Shown here one piece after another: positions 1 through 7,427 of a stretch of 64,000 nt of DNA. Made by a program: the position numbers and the translations under genes. The stretch comes from Cytobacillus firmus DS1. Lineage in GTDB: Bacteria; Bacillota; Bacilli; Bacillales; Cytobacillaceae. The notes under the pieces were generated by a model that was not told the origin of the DNA, did no database searches, and saw only the letters and a list, made by a program, of their open reading frames with translations. Location of the stretch: positions 62,001 to 126,000 of the forward strand of contig NZ_APVL01000006.1 in assembly GCF_000565285.1 (NCBI RefSeq). Reading direction: 5' to 3'. The first letter of the stretch is position 1, and each line of letters starts with the position of its first letter.

Positions 1-1
1 T

Positions 2-88
2 AAAATCATAAAGTATCCCAATATCCATGCCCCAAAGCAAACTCAGCACTCTGATCTGCTTCGCAAAGCCTGTCCGGCCTACTTATAA
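2..88 (+). CDS. Possible 3' end of a gene entering from the left
   Basis: A reading frame is open from the window edge for 28 codons and stops at TAA 86-88. It ends in the residues RKACPAYL. I do not recognise the protein. The composition is plausible for coding DNA, but 28 codons can be open by chance. No terminator hairpin follows; the repeat array at 180-346 comes next. Confidence 0.3.
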   Translation, partial: KIIKYPNIHAPKQTQHSDLLRKACPAYL

Positions 89-179
89 GGAGAAAATAAA
101 CAAGATTTGGCGGGCAAGGGGGATAATTACTCTGTAGCGGCTCCCTTTAGCTGTTTTACTGGTTTGAAAGAAAGCTTGA

Positions 180-346
180 TTTTTTACTCTATGTCCGAAG
201 AAGGGGCTCGGTTCAGACTCAGTTACTGTGATTTCGGCTTTCTGTGTCCGAAGTTGAACCGGGTTCTGACTCAGATCTCTGGTTTTCTGCTTTCTGTGTC
301 CGAAGTTTGACCGGGTTTTGACTCAGATCCCGGTTTCCAGCTTCCA
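180..346. repeat. Array 1 of a ~52-bp dispersed intergenic repeat
   Basis: About three degenerate units are seen, each starting near TGTCCGAAG and carrying CGGGTTCTGACTCAGAT about 15 bases later, at roughly 52-base spacing. The same family occurs at 9237-9541 and, largely inverted, at 54020-54260. The array lies about 30 bases beyond the stop codon of the LacI-family gene, where a terminator would be expected. The rest of the 89-374 gap shows nothing else. Confidence 0.75.
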
Positions 347-374
347 CACCCGGCTCCAGCTCCCTCCCGCAATC

Positions 375-1337
375 CTAAACAGTCTGCCGTTCAATCAGCT
401 TCACTGATACCTCCTCATGAGTACGGCTTTCACTATCTATCGCTTGAAGCAGCAGCTTTTTTCCCATTTGAACCAGCGGGATTTCTAGTGTGGTGATGTG
501 CATGATTTTGGCTATCGGCTGGTTATCAAATCCCATAATCGCGAGATCCTCAGGAATTCGAATCCCTTTTTCCCTGCAGGATGTGACGGTTCCGGCAGCA
601 GCAAAATCACTTGTTACCAGCAGTGCACTTGGGGGATTATCCATGTTCAATAACCGCTGAACCACTTCTTCGCCATGCTCAAAATTCAGACACTCATAAA
701 AGATATATTCTTCATTATAGGACTCCCCAATTCGGCTTAAAAAATCAGCGTATGCCTTTCCGCGCTGCCTGCTGTTGGCGCCGGACCTTCTTCCAATGCA
801 ATACCCGATTTTTTGATGCCCTTTATTATGTAAATACTCTAAAGCATTAGTGAACGTCATATAATGATCGATAAAGGTTGAGGACACATTCTGACTCCTT
901 GCATCCTCACAAAAGACAATGGGACCATACCCGGTAAACTGACTGATGACCTCCCAGCCGCAGATTCTTGAACAAATGATTAATGAATCAATTTGCTTAT
1001 GCTGCAGCATTTTCAGAGCTTCGATTTCCCTCTCTTCCTCGTAATTCGACTGAAAAAGAACTAATTTATAGTTGTTTTTCATGGCTTCATTGGCAACCCC
1101 TTCCACCAGCAGACCGAAATAAGGATGATTGGTAAATGGAACCACCACTCCAATAAGAAGGGTTTCCCCTTTGCTCAAATGAACAGCATTGATATTCCGC
1201 TGATAATTGAATTCCTCCATCGCCTGCAGGACCGCTTCCCGCTTGTCTTCCCTCACATAGGGATGATTATTGAGCACTCTCGACACAGTTGTAACCGACA
1301 CTCCTGCTCTTTTAGCGATATCTTTAATATTTGCCAT
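375..1337 (-). CDS. LacI/GalR-family transcriptional regulator
   Basis: A 320-residue repressor of normal LacI-family length. Residues 3-25 form the helix-turn-helix (IKDIAKRAGVSVTTVSRVLN), followed by the hinge helix and a periplasmic-binding-protein-like effector domain from about residue 60 (LLIGVVVPFTNHPYFGLL) that normally binds a sugar or related ligand. A good ribosome site (AGGTGGG) precedes the ATG. The gene is divergent from a 53-residue membrane protein at 1425, and a near-perfect palindrome lies between them at 1370-1385, so autoregulation and control of the small gene are likely. The effector cannot be told from sequence. It resembles DegA/MalR-type Bacillus regulators, but I would not assign a symbol. 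Confidence 0.93.
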   Translation of the reverse strand: MANIKDIAKRAGVSVTTVSRVLNNHPYVREDKREAVLQAMEEFNYQRNINAVHLSKGETLLIGVVVPFTNHPYFGLLVEGVANEAMKNNYKLVLFQSNYEEEREIEALKMLQHKQIDSLIICSRICGWEVISQFTGYGPIVFCEDARSQNVSSTFIDHYMTFTNALEYLHNKGHQKIGYCIGRRSGANSRQRGKAYADFLSRIGESYNEEYIFYECLNFEHGEEVVQRLLNMDNPPSALLVTSDFAAAGTVTSCREKGIRIPEDLAIMGFDNQPIAKIMHITTLEIPLVQMGKKLLLQAIDSESRTHEEVSVKLIERQTV

Positions 1338-1369
1338 AAACCCACCTGTTTTTTACTTTTTTTCTTGCT

Positions 1370-1385
1370 ATGAAATGCGTTTCAT
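1370..1385. promoter_or_regulatory. Candidate LacI-family operator
   Basis: ATGAAATGCGTTTCAT is a 16-bp palindrome with a single mismatched pair, the size and symmetry of LacI/GalR operators. It lies 33 bases upstream of the regulator start and 40 bases upstream of the divergent small gene. Binding by the adjacent repressor is inferred. Confidence 0.6.
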
Positions 1386-1424
1386 AAATTAAGCTTTTTT
1401 TAACAACTAAAGGAGGTTTCCTTC

Positions 1425-1586
1425 ATGTTCATTCTATCTGGAATATTCTATCTGTTTTTATTATGCAGTTCTATTCTTGCCCTGTCATTTATTCCTATTT
1501 CCCTCTATCCGAAAAAGACAGCCAGGAACACTTATGTAAAAGATTACTACAGCTCTTTATTCGATGTCTACGGAGATGAGGCATAA
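1425..1586 (+). CDS. Small membrane protein (53 aa)
   Basis: A short gene with a perfect AGGAGG ribosome site nine bases before the ATG. The product begins MFILSGIFYLFLLCSSILAL, a single hydrophobic segment of about 28 residues, then a polar tail with several tyrosines and an acidic end (DVYGDEA). I do not recognise a family. It is transcribed divergently from the LacI-type repressor and the candidate operator lies in the shared promoter region, so it is probably part of that regulon. Being a single-pass microprotein it could modify a transporter or kinase, but that is a guess. Confidence 0.6.
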   Translation: MFILSGIFYLFLLCSSILALSFIPISLYPKKTARNTYVKDYYSSLFDVYGDEA

Positions 1587-1681
1587 CCGGCAGGAGATTC
1601 CCTATAAAAAATGTAACCCTCCCATTTTAAGAAGTTTCCGTGTATAGTAACATGTATCCTAACCCGAAAGGAAGGCATAAC

Positions 1682-1924
1682 GTGTTTATGAAAATAACAA
1701 AAGAGCAGCAGCAAAAGATGATTGAGGATATCCAGATTTTCTTTTCTGAGGAGAGAGATGAGGATCTATCTGAGTTCGCTGCAGAAAGATTTTTGGATTT
1801 TGTTAAGGCGTCTTTGGCCCCGCATTTCTACAATGCAGCAATCGCTGATGTAAAGCATGTTGCGGCACAGCAATATGCTTCAATGGAGGATGAAATCCTG
1901 ACGCTCGAGCGTCCCATAAAGTAA
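1682..1924 (+). CDS. DUF2164 family protein
   Basis: An 80-residue protein: MFMKITKEQQQKMIEDIQ at the start, then a helical, acidic segment (FFSEERDEDLSEFAAERFLDF) and a central NAAIADVKHVA motif. This matches the DUF2164 family of small Bacillus proteins in length and layout; function is unknown. The GTG at 1682 is chosen because AAAGGAAGG ends six bases before it; the ATG at 1688 is possible but its spacing is 12. The gene stands alone and is followed directly by a terminator hairpin. Confidence 0.8.
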   Translation: MFMKITKEQQQKMIEDIQIFFSEERDEDLSEFAAERFLDFVKASLAPHFYNAAIADVKHVAAQQYASMEDEILTLERPIK

Positions 1925-1936
1925 AGTTCAGCAAAG

Positions 1937-1966
1937 GAATCACCTATAAAGGGGTGATTCTTTTTC
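1937..1966 (+). terminator. Intrinsic terminator of the DUF2164 gene
   Basis: GAATCACC pairs with GGTGATTC around an 8-base loop, followed by TTTTT. Confidence 0.85.
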
Positions 1967-2095
1967 GAGTTTGCCAGAAACACTCCTGTAAATAAACTTT
2001 AATACTATGTCATCCACCTGTTATTTTTCTGAAAGTGATCAGTGATATGATTATTTTGACTGCTGTATAGATTTTATAGAGAGCGAGCAAGAAAA

Positions 2096-2584
2096 ATGAA
2101 CATTACTGATGCTGTGGCACAATTGCATAAATCTGGAATAAAAGCGAATGGCGAAGATGTTGAGCGCTGGATAGAAGAAGGAAAAATAAAAGCGGAACGC
2201 AGCGCGAGGAGGCAAGTCAGCTACACCATAAAAATGAAGGATCTCGCTGATTTCATCATTCAGGAAAAAGAAATGCGGTATCTCCAAAAGCTCGAAGGAG
2301 TCCAGCTTCAGGTTAAAGACCTGAAAGGGCAAATCGAAATCCTGAATACCCGTATCCAAATAGAGGAATCCAAAGTGAAATCATTGAAGAAAATGATTCA
2401 GGCACAAAAACTGATTGCCGATGAAGAAATTCATCCTGCAAAGCTTCTGGACCTGAAGCCTGATGAGGATCTGCAAATTATCCGAAAAGAATTCAAAAAA
2501 CTATTAAAAGCCCTCCACCCCGACCGCGGTGGAGATGAAAGACTTTTCAAGGTGTTTAATGAACATTATAAAAACATCTTTTAA
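2096..2584 (+). CDS. J-domain protein with an N-terminal HTH-like region
   Basis: A 162-residue protein. Residues 1-60 look like a MerR/excisionase-type helix-turn-helix (DAVAQLHKSGIKANGEDVERW followed by an EEGKIKAERS turn), residues 65-115 form a coiled coil, and the C-terminal 45 residues are a truncated J domain with the diagnostic HPDRGGDE at about 140-147. J domains stimulate DnaK ATPase, so this may recruit DnaK to DNA or to a partner. The J domain at the very C terminus instead of the N terminus is unusual. The ribosome site is weak. The stop codon overlaps that of the convergent acetyltransferase. Confidence 0.8.
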   Translation: MNITDAVAQLHKSGIKANGEDVERWIEEGKIKAERSARRQVSYTIKMKDLADFIIQEKEMRYLQKLEGVQLQVKDLKGQIEILNTRIQIEESKVKSLKKMIQAQKLIADEEIHPAKLLDLKPDEDLQIIRKEFKKLLKALHPDRGGDERLFKVFNEHYKNIF

Positions 2585-3090
2585 CTGTTGGTAATCGAAT
2601 ATACATGCATCCTATTTCCCGCTCTATGGAAGGTCTTTTCCTTTTTCATGCCTACTTTCTCTGCAACCCGGATAGATGCAAGATTATGAACGTTAATAAT
2701 GGAAACCAGTTTCCTGTAGTTTAAGCTGGTGAACCCATACTCTTTACAGGCTAGTGCAGCTTCCGTGGCATAGCCTTTTCCCCATTCACGCCTGGCAAAC
2801 AAGTAGCCTATCTCCATTTCCGTAACCCCGCCAGTATCCTGCGGGGTAATCCCGCACTGCCCCAAAATCCTGCCTGAAGCTTTCTCTTCCGCAATCCAAA
2901 GGCCCACACCATAGGACCGATAATTACGCAGCGTCCAGCTGATCCAATCTTCAGCCTGCTCTTTTGTTTTTGTGGAGCGATAAAATCTCATGGCCACCGG
3001 GTCTGAAAAGATTTCCATCAAATTAGGCAGATCAGTTCTTTTCATTTTTCTTAAAATCAATCTGTCTGTTTTTAAGACAGTACTGGTCAC
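2581..3090 (-). CDS. GNAT-family N-acetyltransferase (RimJ/RimL-like)
   Basis: A 169-residue acetyltransferase of the RimJ/RimL-like branch: the start LKTDRLILRKMKRTDLPNL, the acetyl-CoA loop region REWGKGYATEAALA, and the closing motif SIRVAEKVGMKKE are all present. Substrate is unknown; relatives modify N-terminal residues of ribosomal proteins or small amines. The GTG at 3090 is chosen because GGGAGGGGG precedes it by six bases and because the longer frame would run inside the upstream methyltransferase. It follows that methyltransferase by 16 bases, so the two form an operon. Its TAA and that of the convergent J-domain gene share the palindrome TTAA. Confidence 0.88.
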   Translation of the reverse strand: MTSTVLKTDRLILRKMKRTDLPNLMEIFSDPVAMRFYRSTKTKEQAEDWISWTLRNYRSYGVGLWIAEEKASGRILGQCGITPQDTGGVTEMEIGYLFARREWGKGYATEAALACKEYGFTSLNYRKLVSIINVHNLASIRVAEKVGMKKEKTFHRAGNRMHVYSITNS

Positions 3091-3106
3091 TCTTATCCCC
3101 CTCCCA

Positions 3107-3847
3107 TTATTTCGCACATTCATAAACCGGAAAAGATTGTCCATCTCCATATCCATCTCTAACTTCATGAACTGCGATTTTATTAAATCCGCTGCTTTTG
3201 AGCACTTTCTCGAATTCACCCGGTTCATAGAGCCGTATAGGAAAGTCCATCATCTCTGTTTTTTCCGTGATCCCCTCTCGAATGGCTTCATACTTCAGCT
3301 TGATCTGAAGGATTTTCGTTTCTTCCCTATATGCTATTTTTCTATATTCTATAATGGTCTGCCCGTCAAACTCTTTCCTGTTCGTTTCAGCCCATTCGGA
3401 AACTTCTTCTATATCATGCTTTTTTTCCACAATAGTTAGGAGCATTTTTCCGTTTTCATTGAGGGCATTCTTAAGATTTTTAAGACTTTTATATACCAGG
3501 GAATCAGTCAAAAGCGAAAAAGAACCATAAGGAATCAATACTAAATCGTATTTTTTTTCACTTTTAAACTCTTCTATTTTTTCCTGAAAGATAGTGGGCT
3601 TTAAGTTTAATGCAGCAGCTTTTTCCCTGCAGACCTTCAGCATGTCTTCTGAGATATCAAAGCCATCAACCTCAATTCCATTCTGCATGAAAGGAATAAG
3701 CATTCTGCCATTGCCGCACATCGGCTCCAATACTTTCATTTCACGGTCTTTTACATATGACAGGTAAAAAATCAATTCCGCACCCTCTGCCATTGATTTA
3801 TCACTTTCATACATTTTTGTACAAAGTTCACCGTAATAGGCAATCAT
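3107..3847 (-). CDS. Class I SAM-dependent methyltransferase
   Basis: A 246-residue Rossmann-fold methyltransferase. Motif I is VLEPMCGNGRMLIPF at about residues 39-53, motif II VDGFDISEDML near 60, and motif IV YDLVLIPYGSFSLL near 100. The family transfers methyl from S-adenosylmethionine; the acceptor is not predictable. The ATG is preceded by AGCAGGGGG at good spacing. It is the first gene of a two-gene operon with the GNAT gene and is divergent from the MFS transporter at 4003. Nothing looks truncated. Confidence 0.9.
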   Translation of the reverse strand: MIAYYGELCTKMYESDKSMAEGAELIFYLSYVKDREMKVLEPMCGNGRMLIPFMQNGIEVDGFDISEDMLKVCREKAAALNLKPTIFQEKIEEFKSEKKYDLVLIPYGSFSLLTDSLVYKSLKNLKNALNENGKMLLTIVEKKHDIEEVSEWAETNRKEFDGQTIIEYRKIAYREETKILQIKLKYEAIREGITEKTEMMDFPIRLYEPGEFEKVLKSSGFNKIAVHEVRDGYGDGQSFPVYECAK

Positions 3848-4002
3848 CCATATCCCCCTGCTTTCGCTTTCTATGTCATCACTTATTCCACATCACTGTG
3901 AGAATATCCTTTTTAACATTAATCTGAAATTTCGTATTGCGAATTAAATTCAAAATCTTTAAAATAAAACAGAAATCATCTTTGAAAACCAGGGAGACAC
4001 AC

Positions 4003-5223
4003 ATGAACCGCAAAATATTTCTGTATGTAAAAGCCTTTTCTGATCTGGGTACGTTCATGGACTTGATTGCCATTAATGTGCTCATGTATGCGGCCACCGG
4101 CAGCTCTGCCTGGCTTGCTGCCACAATGGCCTTCAGGACACTTGGCGGCGTTTTATCCAGCCTTTTCTCAGGGATTCTCGCCGACCGGTATGACAGGCGG
4201 AAAATTATGATTTGGACAGATGTTTTCCGGGCCGTTATCATTCTATGCTTAATTCCGTTTCCGAATCCCATCATGATTCTCATTGTCTGCTTCTTTATTG
4301 GTTTGACCTCAAGCTTTTTTGCAGTAAGCTACAGCGCCGAAATTCCGCAGATTTTTGGCCAGGATAAAGTGCTGGAGACAAATGCTCTGATTTCCAAACT
4401 AACATCTATCAGCCTGGTGTTTGGTTTTATCGGTGCTGGAGTTATCACTGATCTCCTCGGATACGAGGTTACTTTAATTCTTGATGCCGCAACCTACGTT
4501 ATTTCGGCACTTGTTTTGGTGAAAATGAAGTGGCAAACATCTGAACCAGCCCTGAATGAAGGAATCAGCAGCGGCTTTAAGGAAAAGCTGGCCGGCATTG
4601 GCCGGGATTTGAAGGAAGTATATTCATTTATATTGCTTAAACCGATGCTGCTTCTTGTCAATATTGTCTTCCTTATCGGAGCATTTGCAGGGGCTTCGCA
4701 TAATTTAGGAATTCCGCTGCTGGCAGAAGAGATCGACAGCAGCAAACAAAGCTTTTATTATGGGTTAATCTGGGGTGTATGGGGAATCGGGTCGGTCCTC
4801 GCAACCATCATTCTGCCAAGATTGAAAAGCCTCCAGGGGAACCGCTTTTACTTTGCCTGCTTTACAGCAGCCATGCTAATGTCCGCAGGATTTATCACCT
4901 TCCTGTCTAATACTGGCTTAGCGGTCATTCTGCCGTTTGCCTTTTTAACCGGTATTTTTGATGCGTGTTTCACGACTCTGCATGCCACCATCCTGCAAAA
5001 GACTGACAACCATATCAGAGGCAGAATCTTTGGAGTCGGCATGCTTTTAAAATCATTGGGTTTTGCCCTCGGATTCGTTGGAGCGCCACTTGTACTTGAA
5101 GTATTATCATTAGCTGAAATGGTTTGGGTCTTCCATGGGACCTTAATATCCGCAAGTATTTTCGTCCTCATTATTGCTGCAGGGATGCAGAAAAAAGGCA
5201 AGAGATTGAGTGAAAGTGTATAA
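4003..5223 (+). CDS. MFS transporter
   Basis: A 406-residue integral membrane protein with about twelve hydrophobic segments. The loop between helices 2 and 3 carries SGILADRYDRRKIMIWTD, the classic major-facilitator signature, so it is a proton-driven permease or exporter of the drug/macrolide-efflux type; substrate unknown. The ATG at 4003 is chosen because AGGGAGA lies seven bases upstream; the in-frame ATG at 3937 has no ribosome site. It is a single gene bounded by its own terminator at 5230. Confidence 0.9.
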   Translation: MNRKIFLYVKAFSDLGTFMDLIAINVLMYAATGSSAWLAATMAFRTLGGVLSSLFSGILADRYDRRKIMIWTDVFRAVIILCLIPFPNPIMILIVCFFIGLTSSFFAVSYSAEIPQIFGQDKVLETNALISKLTSISLVFGFIGAGVITDLLGYEVTLILDAATYVISALVLVKMKWQTSEPALNEGISSGFKEKLAGIGRDLKEVYSFILLKPMLLLVNIVFLIGAFAGASHNLGIPLLAEEIDSSKQSFYYGLIWGVWGIGSVLATIILPRLKSLQGNRFYFACFTAAMLMSAGFITFLSNTGLAVILPFAFLTGIFDACFTTLHATILQKTDNHIRGRIFGVGMLLKSLGFALGFVGAPLVLEVLSLAEMVWVFHGTLISASIFVLIIAAGMQKKGKRLSESV

Positions 5224-5229
5224 GAAATA

Positions 5230-5256
5230 GCCCAGCTCATCAGCTGGGCCAGTTTC
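5230..5256 (+). terminator. Terminator-like hairpin after the MFS gene
   Basis: GCCCAGC pairs with GCTGGGC around TCATCA, followed by a weak T-rich tract. It sits between convergent genes and may serve both strands. Confidence 0.55.
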
Positions 5257-5260
5257 GTTA

Positions 5261-5587
5261 TTATTGACGAGGTGCAAACAGGATTACAGATGCCCCTATA
5301 AGGCAAATCCCTGCGCCAAGCCAATCATAAAAGTCAGGTGTTTTTTTATCTATGCCCCATCCCCATAAAATGGACAGAATGATAAAAACACCTCCATATG
5401 CAGCATACACTCTCCCGAATGAGGGGAAGGCCTGGAATGCTGCAATAACACCGTATAATGCAAGGATGACCCCGCCGGCAATTCCCCAGGAAAAAGGCTT
5501 TCCTTCGCGTATCCATTGCCAGATTAAATAGCCTCCGCCGATTTCAGCTAAACCGGCCAGTATAAATAAAATAATTGCCTGTAACAT
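5261..5587 (-). CDS. ynfA: YnfA/UPF0060 family membrane protein
   Basis: A 108-residue protein with four hydrophobic segments, typical of YnfA (UPF0060). The N-terminal [16 protein letters not shown] and the central [19 protein letters not shown] are the family hallmarks. These small multidrug-resistance-like proteins sit in the inner membrane, and some have been linked to efflux of cationic compounds; the substrate here is unknown. Length matches the family exactly. The gene is alone on the minus strand; upstream lies a decayed MOSC gene. Confidence 0.9.
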   Translation of the reverse strand: MLQAIILFILAGLAEIGGGYLIWQWIREGKPFSWGIAGGVILALYGVIAAFQAFPSFGRVYAAYGGVFIILSILWGWGIDKKTPDFYDWLGAGICLIGASVILFAPRQ

Positions 5588-5632
5588 CTTTTCACTCCCG
5601 GAAACATTTGTTTCAAGTTTACATGTTCTTAC

Positions 5633-5762
5633 TCACAAAAGTAGGTAAGCATGATTGCGATCCAAACCAGTCCATATTTCATTACATTCATTTATTCGCG
5701 CTTTCCCCACGAAAGCTTTTCACAGGATAGCGGACAATGTCCCTAATATATCCAATCAGCAT
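5633..5762 (-). pseudogene. Remnant of a MOSC-domain protein gene (N-terminal part)
   Basis: Behind a good ribosome site (AAGGGGGAGTG) an ATG at 5762 opens 24 codons reading MLIGYIRDIVRYPVKSFRGE and so on, then stops at TGA 5688-5690. The reading resumes in the same frame with NVMKYGL and then, in a shifted frame, GLDRNHAYLLL. Together this is the start of the MOSC N-terminal beta-barrel (usually ...RYPVKSxRGE...YGLxGDRxxA). The gene has lost its body and carries a stop and a frameshift, so it is a relic sitting just upstream of ynfA. Confidence 0.7.
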
Positions 5763-5824
5763 GTTCACTCCCCCTTGCAATAAAAAAATCCATGACAGCT
5801 TATTCGTCTATCATGGAAATCATA

Positions 5825-5938
5825 TTATTGCGGGCGTTTTGTTTGCCGCTTGGCTTTTTCATCCCTGTCTGATCTAATAATTTTTTCCCGGACATCTGGA
5901 GGTATGGAGGCAGAGCTCTGTTTCGACTCAGGTTTCAT
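5825..5938 (-). CDS. Small hydrophilic protein (37 aa)
   Basis: A short gene beginning MKPESKQSSASIPPDVREKI and ending in a lysine/arginine-rich tail (DEKAKRQTKRPQ). GGGGGAGG lies seven bases before the ATG, as strong as any site in the window. It starts 16 bases after the stop of the DUF2187 gene, so the two are probably cotranscribed. The product is charged, without hydrophobic segment. I do not recognise a family. Confidence 0.6.
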   Translation of the reverse strand: MKPESKQSSASIPPDVREKIIRSDRDEKAKRQTKRPQ

Positions 5939-5954
5939 TTCTGCACCTCCCCCT

Positions 5955-6164
5955 TTATTTAACGACTTTGTAGCGCTTATGACTGATCACCGTCTTGATG
6001 GGCTCATCCTTTTTCGGATTGACACCGAGCTCTACAATGACTGAGTTATCCCGGACCACGACCACTCTGCCTTTTTTCCCTTTTTCAGAACCGCTTATAA
6101 TGCTAATCGTATCGCCAACATCCGCTTTCTTTCCACTGCTTACCTTATCTGTTTCTTCAGCCAT
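5955..6164 (-). CDS. DUF2187 (KOW-like) family protein
   Basis: A 69-residue protein: a polar 12-residue leader, then a small beta-barrel reading KADVGDTISIISGSEKGKKG and continuing RVVVVRDNSVIVEL, ending SHKRYKVV. This is the DUF2187/KOW-like pattern of Bacillus proteins such as YkvS. KOW folds usually bind RNA or ribosomal partners, but no function is established for this family. AAAGGAG precedes the ATG. It leads a two-gene unit with the 37-residue protein. Confidence 0.8.
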   Translation of the reverse strand: MAEETDKVSSGKKADVGDTISIISGSEKGKKGRVVVVRDNSVIVELGVNPKKDEPIKTVISHKRYKVVK

Positions 6165-6241
6165 CTCGATTCTCCTTTAAAAATAATATATTTTTAACTA
6201 TGTCGCTAGTATTGCCGTTTTGGCGTTCAGCAAAACCCGTT

Positions 6242-6517
6242 TTATTTTCGTGATATCTTATTAATATGAAGATCCTTCAATAAATTTAAGCCTGCCCGGA
6301 TGATCATCATGATACTTCCAGCAAGGAAAAACGAGATGGAAACCATCTGGCTGACATCTATCAAAAATAGTATACTTCCGATTAAATAAAGAACACCCAG
6401 GAGCATGTCATTTACAAAAGAAACAGCCTGATACCGCTTTTCGATGACCATTTTGTAGCTGCCGATCTCAATTTGTACATCCTCCTGCTGCTCTCTGACA
6501 ATATTTCTTATCTTCAT
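6242..6517 (-). CDS. YrhK-domain membrane protein
   Basis: A 91-residue protein with an N-terminal polar part and two hydrophobic segments (VSFVNDMLLGVLYLIGSILF and VSISFFLAGSIMMIIRAG). The KRYQAVSFVNDMLLG stretch fits the YrhK domain, a small membrane module of unknown role. The ATG at 6517 is preferred over the longer frame because GGGGG lies nine bases upstream and the longer version would overlap the ZIP gene. It is 67 bases downstream of the ZIP transporter on the same strand. Confidence 0.75.
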   Translation of the reverse strand: MKIRNIVREQQEDVQIEIGSYKMVIEKRYQAVSFVNDMLLGVLYLIGSILFLIDVSQMVSISFFLAGSIMMIIRAGLNLLKDLHINKISRK

Positions 6518-6584
6518 GAATAACACCCCCTGCTTTGCCTTTTCCACATGAGGTGCCAAACATTCATGATTTTTCGGAAAGATG

Positions 6585-7313
6585 TTAAGAAAAATAATCC
6601 AGGACCAATGAAGCCAGCAAGCCGATCGCTGCAACTAATCCGGTCACCGGACCGCTGTCCTCAAAGGCTTCAGGCATCATTGTGGATGCAACCATCGCAA
6701 TAATCGCTCCCCCTGCAAATCCCGCAATCCCTGATAGAACCTCTTCTGTTGCTCCATCCAAAAATATGTATCCGGCCATTGATGCCATTCCTGAAATAAC
6801 AAATACCGAACTCCACAGGAGAATGATTTTCTTTTTTGAATAACCGCTTTTTTTCATTCCTGAAGTACTTGAAAGGCCCTCAGGAAAGTTGCTGATAAAA
6901 ATGGCGGTGACCAAAAGAAAGCTGACCGAATCTGCTTCAAGCATGCTTGTTCCAATCATGATCGATTCCGGTATGGCATCCATAATGGTTCCCGCGAAAA
7001 GCACAATTCCGCTGCTGGCTGCTGCTTTATGGCCGGACCTTTTCCTGTGCTGCGCTCCTTTTTTGGAAATCATAATATCGAAGAGGGTAAAGGTGACAGC
7101 CCCCGCCATAAACCCAATGCCGGTCGGCAATAAACCGCCTTTATGGACAGACTCACCAAGAAGCTCAAATGAGGCTGCACCAATCAGGACACCTGTACCG
7201 AATGCCATAATGTAACCGATCACTTTTTTCCTAATTGGTAAAAACATGGCTGCCAATGCACCCAGCAGGACCGCTGATCCTGAAACTGCGCCCCAAAATG
7301 CAGCATTCCACAC
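6585..7313 (-). CDS. ZIP-family divalent metal transporter
   Basis: About 242 residues with eight hydrophobic segments. The start WNAAFWGAVSGSAVLLGALA and the metal-site segments with DAIPESIMIG and SNFPEGLSS, in which the usual His/Glu/Asp pairs lie in helices IV and V, identify a ZIP permease for zinc, iron or related ions. A His/Lys-rich cytoplasmic loop (QHRKRSGHK) precedes them. The GTG at 7313 is chosen because GGGGGTGG lies five bases before it; an ATG at 7346 is the alternative. The gene may be cotranscribed with the downstream YrhK gene. Confidence 0.88.
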   Translation of the reverse strand: MWNAAFWGAVSGSAVLLGALAAMFLPIRKKVIGYIMAFGTGVLIGAASFELLGESVHKGGLLPTGIGFMAGAVTFTLFDIMISKKGAQHRKRSGHKAAASSGIVLFAGTIMDAIPESIMIGTSMLEADSVSFLLVTAIFISNFPEGLSSTSGMKKSGYSKKKIILLWSSVFVISGMASMAGYIFLDGATEEVLSGIAGFAGGAIIAMVASTMMPEAFEDSGPVTGLVAAIGLLASLVLDYFS

Positions 7314-7386
7314 CAGGACCACCCCCTTCTTTTTGTTTTGTTTCATTATTTCCTTTTGAATCTCCAAGAAAACCTTTCTTACCGAC

Positions 7387-7417
7387 AAAAAAGAGCAGGA
7401 CCAACAAGGTTCTGCTC
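7387..7417 (-). terminator. Terminator of the catDE operon
   Basis: On the minus strand GAGCAGAACC pairs with GGTCCTGCTC, followed by TTTTTT. It lies 11 bases after the catE stop. Confidence 0.88.
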
Positions 7418-7427
7418 AAACTTCCTT

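Noticed and set aside
107-310. 67-codon frame across the first repeat array
   Set aside because: It consists of translated repeat units, has no ribosome site, and the equivalent frames in the other arrays are broken.
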